Below, one piece after another: positions 49,315 through 54,888 of a stretch of DNA of 54,888 nucleotides. Numbering within the stretch: position 1 is the first letter of the stretch; every line of letters starts with the position of its first letter. The notes under the pieces were generated by a model. It made no database searches. It saw only the letters and a program-made list of their open reading frames with translations, and was not told the DNA's origin. The position numbers were made by a program, and so were the translations under genes. Origin of the DNA: a virus; IMG/VR virus record IMGVR_UViG_3300033143_002805, positions 1 to 54,888 of that record. One strand, given 5' to 3'.

Positions 49315-52300
49315 TTAAGCACAAGAACATCCTGAGCCGCATGATGTTACGATTCTGTTTCCGGCACACGTAGTAAATCCAGCTAAAGTTGCACAAGTAA
49401 AGGCAACATTGGTTACGTACGCACCAACCTTGGTTACATCGATATCACATACATAATCACAAGACCATGTACTTACGTTAGTAAATCCAGCTACTTTTAC
49501 AGCCAACTCACCGTCCCAAGTATCGAATTCGCCACCGCACGTTGTCGTTCCTCCATCCCCCAGTTGAATAGCAAAGTCGTTGCCAAATTGAAGATCAGAA
49601 ACTTGTACGAACTGTTTTGCCACACAGCCAGCATCAAAACCGTTAATATTAAAGTTATTGAAAATAATGAGGGAACAGTCGCCGCAAGAGTCAAAACCAA
49701 TACCACGGCCAGCGTGTAAGTCTGTAATGTAGCTCGCGGGCTTACGGTTACAATAAGGTCCACAAGAATCTTCGATTGGAGGACAGCCCGAAGGTGAGTA
49801 ACAAAGCCAATTTTCAGGTACTTGTCCAGTCACACAGTCTACATTATATTTTTCAGTTTGACCGGGAAAATCACACATACTCATGAAAATCGGATTATGG
49901 ACTTGCTTAGCACAGGCTCCTTCGCCCGGTACCGATGCAATTGACAAGCCAGGACCAAAGCGTAATTCCGTTGTAAAAGTATCAGGCGTGGGAATTTCGC
50001 CGGTATTACATACTACTTCTGCTATCCTGATACCCGCAGTAAGTTCATAGTGACAGTCGTGCGGAGTTTCGGCATCCGATGGCTTGAACTCTAAGCTAAG
50101 TCCACTACCAAGAGTTAGGTATCTAAAATCTTTCCAAGCACCCGTACTGGGAATACCCACACCAGTCGCTGGACACCTATTGACATCTCGTATTCTTTGG
50201 ATCTGTTGAATAGTAAATTCACACGTACCAGCATTAGTTTCGATTACCTCTGAACCACTAAAGACAAGATGAGCAAATTGCTGGCCAGTTGGCGTGGTGG
50301 TGACACATGCACCACTACCAGCTACTGTATGAGGAGCAGTTACTTTCCATATACAACAATCTGCGTCATATTCTGATGTTATTCCAGTAGAAAAATGTAG
50401 TTGTTTGAAAAAGGCTCCTGGAATTCCAACAGCCTGAGTACCGCAAGGAAGGTCATTGCCCGTAGCTGTTACTGTTGAATCTATTCTATACTTGCATCCT
50501 TCTGGTGGACCATACCCGGTGAAAGCTAAACCCGATCCCATAACAATAGTTGAAAAAACTTGCTCATAAATAGGTGCAAGTCCTGTTCCTGTTGCACAGG
50601 TATGAAGACCACTAATAAATTGCGGAGCTGAAACAAAAGCGGCACAGCCGTCTTGATATAACTGCAACCCACTGCCCAAATGTAATTCTGTATAGTTAAA
50701 TCCGGTAACAGGAGAACTCAGGCAACCAGTAACTCGACCAGTAATGTAAAGGTTGGTGTCTAGTCTAACTACGCATTCGGATTGTTTAGTTAATAAAATA
50801 CCGCTTCCAATCTCTGTCAAAAGAGACTGGAAAGGACCAACTCCTGTGTTTAGCTGGGAACAAATGCCAGAAACACCAGAATATTCGGGTACCACGCCAT
50901 CAACTCGCCACTCACAACCGTCTTGAGTAGACTGTAAGCCTGTGCCAAAAATTAAGCACTCAAAGGTATGCGGACCGACTCCTGGTGCCCCAGAGCTGCA
51001 TTTGGTACTATAGCCCGAAGCAGATATAATACTGCTCAAAATCGCATCGCAATCCGGGCCGCCTGTTGATCTGTCCGTCATTAGTAGGCCAGTACTAGCA
51101 ACTATGCGGCCTGCAGTGAACTGAGGCACTGCGTCTCGCCCGCATACCCCCGTTCCACTGAGTGTCATTAGGGACGGTGTTCCACTAATAAGGGCAGTGC
51201 AAGAGTCTTCTGTTGTAACGCTTAAGTTACCAACAAATTTCAGCAATTCAAATGGACTATTAGTTTCTAATCCAGCTGCCGGATTACATAGGTCAGATAC
51301 GTCAAGCTCGTGACCACTGACTCCAACACCTCCACCCGTAATACCAACAAAGATATCTCGCTGGCAATCCTCCCCACCTAAGGCCGTAGTAATATTAAAG
51401 CGTAATCGGGACAATCCGCATGAACTTATCCCAGTTTCACAGTCAAAGAGAATACGTTTAATATCATACCAAGTATCCTCCGCTTGACCTCCAGCACTAC
51501 AAGCAACATCTAAGCGGTTTGCAGGGAACGCATAATATTCACAATCTACGTTATCGTAGTAAACAGGAATTTTACCGATACCAGTCGGTGGCTGTATTGT
51601 CCAAGGCCAAGATATGCTAGCTGTTTTATCCGCTATGGTTGACCCAGTAGCGTCTTCTACTACTTTACCATTCTCAATAGTAGAAATAGGATAACTAATA
51701 ACACACGTACCAGTTGGAGTAACGTGGAGCGGTCTTGGTGGCTGGGGAGTAGTCCATACTCCACGCTCTCTATCATAACGTAGATCGAGCGGAGCCATTG
51801 GCCATGTTTTAGGTTTTTGTAGCCAGCTATCTAGAAATTTATCCTCTAAAGAACTACTTACAAATGTGCCAGCTTCTGCACCGGCAACACTATCAGCTTT
51901 ATTTGGAATAGGCTTACCACAATCATCATAACCCCATTGCTGGATAAGCAGCGGTCCACGCAATGCAAAGAAGCGATAATCTACCGCGTAGCCCTCGCCG
52001 CCATCATCACCTTCTATAATTGCCCAACCACCAGACGGTGGGGCAACATTACGACCCAATATCTCGATATCATGCCCAGACAATGGGGTATCAGAACGGT
52101 CAGTAGGTAAACTTTCACTTGGGTTAGCCAAAGGGTCTAAATATGCACGAGTAACAGAAAGACTAGTATATTCGATGATTGGTGGATCGGACTGCCTACT
52201 CTTACCCGGCATACCTGAGCAATAGTCACTGCTAGACGCCGCGAATGGAGATAGCCCACCATCACCAGACTTAGAGACAGGACGTAGAAGGCCATCCATA

Positions 52301-54888
52301 CTCATTACGGCTACGGTGCTATATATGGTATCTGACTGACAAGCTAAGGTCAACTCGCGAACAGGTTGAGTATTAATCTCTGGTCGATCACCAGCAGTAT
52401 AACGACCCACATAACAATGATGAGCAGATTTAGGTGATCGATCACTACGGGCAAGTTGTGACGCCAACATTTGACGGGCTCGGGCAATAGAAGCACCAAC
52501 CTGCCTACGTAATAATTGACCAGCACGAAGATTACGCAAGTTGCTTAGCCGAGTCTGGCCAATATTCTTCAAACGTTCTGCATTGTCTTTATTGAACCTA
52601 CCAAAGGCAGGAGTATATGTACTGAATTGATACTGGGTAGTAAAACCATTTGGCCCCACACTCACAGTTATGCTAGTTACGTTTGGGCCGAATTCCCCAG
52701 TCCACTTGTTCATGGGAACATGAACATAAGGTAGTGTCGCAGCACATAGATCAGTATTGAATGTACGTGTGCCTACATACTTTTGAGCCCCTTGAGAATT
52801 TGGAGGCGAAGTTGCATCGACGGAAAACAGTTCGGCACCAATTGGAATATTCGGGAAACCAGCTACGGTAATAGATCCACGTTCACCCTTACGCATCTGA
52901 GTTACAGAGCTAGCCACCTTGTTCAGGGCGGCTTGATACATGATGTTGTCACTACCATACTCCCACGGAACAAAGCCTTCATCTGTTTCTAGATTCACCT
53001 GTCCCGGCAATCCCACTACGCCCCAAGGGCCATAAACTTGTACATGGTTCCAGGTAGGAGCTAACGCGGCACTAGGAGCTAAGGCGAATGGAACAGCACC
53101 CAAAAGCCAATTACCACGATCAATTATATTGATCTTGACATCGACCAGACCAGACCCGTTTAGCATAATATCTAGCCCACCGTATGGTTCAATCATATTG
53201 TTCGTATCACTAGTTCTATTAGTGATAGGGGAGCCAGTTTTCAATAAGAAAGAAATAGTAGATGAAGCGGGGGCTAATGGCGTACCAAATACCCATTGCT
53301 CGTCTACGTCAGCTTTAACCCAGATATCGTCAACACCGTCAGTAATATAGTTGTCGTCTCCCAGCTTAGAGGGGTCAGCTGTAAATGAAAAGGCACCACC
53401 ACCGATACGTTGTGCGGCTATCCCTGGAAATTTAACAATAGGTTGATACTTACCTACTTCATCTCGGAAGAAATCTGAGGCAGCAGTATCATGAGTTAAG
53501 CCTAAGACTGTAGAAGTGCCATCATTAATCCAACAGCCCTCAGTAGAAGGCTCATGAGAATATCGTAATTTTTGAGATTCAAGGTCAGTAGTAAAGCAGA
53601 CAAAGGAAGTAGCATTCGCCAACCATTGCTTACCATAAAACTCATCGGCAAAGGAACGTACAAACTCAAAAACCTTATCTAAATCTTTAGCATTTGGGGC
53701 AGTGAGAGATTGATCAGTGGCGTGGTCATCTTTTAAGCCTACTCTCCATGCGTGTGCCGGGCGAGGCTCTTCCAGAGCCTTTTTGACCAAGTCATGTCTA
53801 AAGTTCGGGACTTGCTTAGTGAGCCGAAGCCAAGTCGCAAAATCATTATTTACTAGTAGAGCTACCTCTTTCCATGAATCTATATCACTTAAGGCAGCAC
53901 GAAGCTCTCGCTCGGTAATCCAGTGAAACTGGCCCGCAAAAGGAGTAAAAAGAGTAGTGTTTAGTCTAGACAGGTCCATATGGACTTGATATTCACCACC
54001 TACTACCGCTGCCTGAATCAACGAACCGTCTATATCTACACCCCAAAACGGTAACATATTAGATGCTTCGGCCTCAAAGCCCTCACGTATTGCTCCGCCA
54101 ATAAGGTAGGTGGAAGTATCTTCATTCCGAATCTCTTCCCCCTGTGTATACGACAATACACCCCCATTCGCTTGTCCTGCTTGGGCTTCTTTGGCGGCTA
54201 TGAAGTCGTCTAATATACCCAACTGGGGCTGGGTAGAACGTACCGCTATACGTACCTTGATTACCTTAAGTACTTTACTACCATTCTTTACCGGCAGCAA
54301 CTCAACATAATAGTCACAACCTGCATCTGAACAGACCTGACTTATCATTTCCATTAGGCTAATATTTGGACCGGAGATTCTGTAGTACAAAGGAGAAAAA
54401 GGAATCTCGGTTAGATCCAGAAGATAGTGACCAATATTAAGGTTAACATTAGGTAACGCTTGGAACGCGGGATCGGTGATAACATCGTCTCGCTTAATGA
54501 TACCGTATCCATCCTCGGACGGGTCAGGACCAACATATACTATTCTATTGTCTCTACAATACCCAGTATATAGACTCTTGGCTAGAACTTGATCTGAAGA
54601 AGAAGTTAGTGTATGGACAGCACACTTGACATCGTTCCATACCATACCTCGACTATTAGCTTGGTTGCCGATAGGGTTGTCAGATGTAACGCCACCTATA
54701 GCACCAGCAGGAGATGAAGTACAAGTCGCTCCCAAACTTTCCACGAAGCCGTAAGCGTTGAGTAGATTCCAAACGCCAGAGGTAGCACCAGGAAAGTCAT
54801 TGACAATTACCTGAACCTTTTCAATGATGACTCGGGGATCGACCAGATTGACCGTGAAAACAGGATTACCATTGGCATCGTTTTTTTG
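49315..54888 (-). CDS. giant virion (tail/baseplate/adsorption) protein, 5' end outside window
   Basis: At least 1857 aa; the frame is open through the window edge, so the GTG at 54744 is only an internal candidate. The N-terminal third has tail-tip-like features (SLMEMISQVCSDAGCDYYVELLP), the middle is beta-rich and Pro/Gly-rich (GKVVEDATGSTIADKTAS). The C-terminal third is about a dozen Cys-containing repeats. Size, repeats and minus-strand placement suggest a tail or receptor-binding protein. No enzymatic motif recognised. Confidence 0.75.
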   Translation of the reverse strand, partial: QKNDANGNPVFTVNLVDPRVIIEKVQVIVNDFPGATSGVWNLLNAYGFVESLGATCTSSPAGAIGGVTSDNPIGNQANSRGMVWNDVKCAVHTLTSSSDQVLAKSLYTGYCRDNRIVYVGPDPSEDGYGIIKRDDVITDPAFQALPNVNLNIGHYLLDLTEIPFSPLYYRISGPNISLMEMISQVCSDAGCDYYVELLPVKNGSKVLKVIKVRIAVRSTQPQLGILDDFIAAKEAQAGQANGGVLSYTQGEEIRNEDTSTYLIGGAIREGFEAEASNMLPFWGVDIDGSLIQAAVVGGEYQVHMDLSRLNTTLFTPFAGQFHWITERELRAALSDIDSWKEVALLVNNDFATWLRLTKQVPNFRHDLVKKALEEPRPAHAWRVGLKDDHATDQSLTAPNAKDLDKVFEFVRSFADEFYGKQWLANATSFVCFTTDLESQKLRYSHEPSTEGCWINDGTSTVLGLTHDTAASDFFRDEVGKYQPIVKFPGIAAQRIGGGAFSFTADPSKLGDDNYITDGVDDIWVKADVDEQWVFGTPLAPASSTISFLLKTGSPITNRTSDTNNMIEPYGGLDIMLNGSGLVDVKINIIDRGNWLLGAVPFALAPSAALAPTWNHVQVYGPWGVVGLPGQVNLETDEGFVPWEYGSDNIMYQAALNKVASSVTQMRKGERGSITVAGFPNIPIGAELFSVDATSPPNSQGAQKYVGTRTFNTDLCAATLPYVHVPMNKWTGEFGPNVTSITVSVGPNGFTTQYQFSTYTPAFGRFNKDNAERLKNIGQTRLSNLRNLRAGQLLRRQVGASIARARQMLASQLARSDRSPKSAHHCYVGRYTAGDRPEINTQPVRELTLACQSDTIYSTVAVMSMDGLLRPVSKSGDGGLSPFAASSSDYCSGMPGKSRQSDPPIIEYTSLSVTRAYLDPLANPSESLPTDRSDTPLSGHDIEILGRNVAPPSGGWAIIEGDDGGEGYAVDYRFFALRGPLLIQQWGYDDCGKPIPNKADSVAGAEAGTFVSSSLEDKFLDSWLQKPKTWPMAPLDLRYDRERGVWTTPQPPRPLHVTPTGTCVISYPISTIENGKVVEDATGSTIADKTASISWPWTIQPPTGIGKIPVYYDNVDCEYYAFPANRLDVACSAGGQAEDTWYDIKRILFDCETGISSCGLSRLRFNITTALGGEDCQRDIFVGITGGGVGVSGHELDVSDLCNPAAGLETNSPFELLKFVGNLSVTTEDSCTALISGTPSLMTLSGTGVCGRDAVPQFTAGRIVASTGLLMTDRSTGGPDCDAILSSIISASGYSTKCSSGAPGVGPHTFECLIFGTGLQSTQDGCEWRVDGVVPEYSGVSGICSQLNTGVGPFQSLLTEIGSGILLTKQSECVVRLDTNLYITGRVTGCLSSPVTGFNYTELHLGSGLQLYQDGCAAFVSAPQFISGLHTCATGTGLAPIYEQVFSTIVMGSGLAFTGYGPPEGCKYRIDSTVTATGNDLPCGTQAVGIPGAFFKQLHFSTGITSEYDADCCIWKVTAPHTVAGSGACVTTTPTGQQFAHLVFSGSEVIETNAGTCEFTIQQIQRIRDVNRCPATGVGIPSTGAWKDFRYLTLGSGLSLEFKPSDAETPHDCHYELTAGIRIAEVVCNTGEIPTPDTFTTELRFGPGLSIASVPGEGACAKQVHNPIFMSMCDFPGQTEKYNVDCVTGQVPENWLCYSPSGCPPIEDSCGPYCNRKPASYITDLHAGRGIGFDSCGDCSLIIFNNFNINGFDAGCVAKQFVQVSDLQFGNDFAIQLGDGGTTTCGGEFDTWDGELAVKVAGFTNVSTWSCDYVCDIDVTKVGAYVTNVAFTCATLAGFTTCAGNRIVTSCGSGCSCA
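49440..51270 (-). repeat. protein-level tandem repeats in the virion gene
   Basis: About a dozen imperfect units of 45-55 codons. Each has an F-x-x-L-x-FGxGL-like strand, a Cys six to fifteen residues on, a second strand, then a Gly and a second Cys (for example LIFGTGLQSTQDGCEWRV and ELHLGSGLQLYQDGC). DNA copies are diverged, so this is visible only in the protein. Confidence 0.75.

Noticed and set aside
1-54888. CRISPR arrays, IS elements or integrase genes
   Set aside because: No regularly spaced repeats, transposase or integrase motifs were found in either strand.

Overview
The window reads as one end of a large, lytic-type tailed-bacteriophage genome. About 48 kb of tightly packed plus-strand genes, often overlapping as ATGA or TAATG, cover nucleotide metabolism, replication, recombination and glycan work. 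They meet head-on, at a strong terminator (49017-49043), a minus-strand structural module that leaves the right edge. No rRNA, convincing tRNA or CRISPR array was seen. The host is not shown. The DUF1501-type Tat-exported protein near the left end is typical of Planctomycetota and related bacteria, so a planctomycete-like host is a reasonable guess only.

Left part (1-3.6 kb): an RMF-like small protein, a short methyltransferase, three exported proteins in a row (His-rich, thioredoxin-like lipoprotein, DUF1501) and a thermonuclease. From 3.6 to 15.5 kb a nucleotide-metabolism run dominates: dUTPase, GMP reductase, thymidylate synthase, dCMP deaminase and an adenosylcobalamin-type (class II) ribonucleotide reductase. 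Mixed in are a glycosyltransferase, an endonuclease VII-like protein, a saccharopine-dehydrogenase-like enzyme, a ClpP-like protease and a DeoC-like protein. From 15.5 to 18.4 kb lies a cluster of five small membrane proteins around a papain-like (C1A) cysteine peptidase, a candidate lysis or envelope module.

The replication/recombination block (18.6-39.7 kb) has a RecA/UvsX-like recombinase, a Vsr-like nuclease, a DnaB helicase, a DnaG-like primase, a dNMP kinase, a Cas4/RecB-like nuclease, a DnaE-type polymerase, a DnaQ-like exonuclease and a sigma factor. The recombinase and the RecB-like nuclease each carry a LAGLIDADG intein with a non-nucleophilic first residue (Asp, Gly) and the Trp-Cys-Thr signature of class 3 inteins. 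DnaE is split between palm and fingers into two genes 4.8 kb apart. The spacer holds a DnaQ-like exonuclease, a lone minus-strand membrane gene, a cytidylyltransferase-fold enzyme and a chain of tiny genes with near-identical stop/start junctions, plus a VOC gene broken by a 19-bp tandem duplication.

From 39.7 to 47.1 kb runs a glycosyltransferase/nucleotidyltransferase operon, then a free-standing homing-endonuclease-like gene, a possible Rad52/Erf-like protein and a zinc-ribbon protein. The minus strand (49.3 kb to the edge) holds a small CxC protein and a giant virion protein, open to the edge, whose C-terminal third is about a dozen cysteine-containing repeats. Many genes were missed by size filters; seven or more short ORFs of 39-59 codons fill the gaps exactly and are listed.
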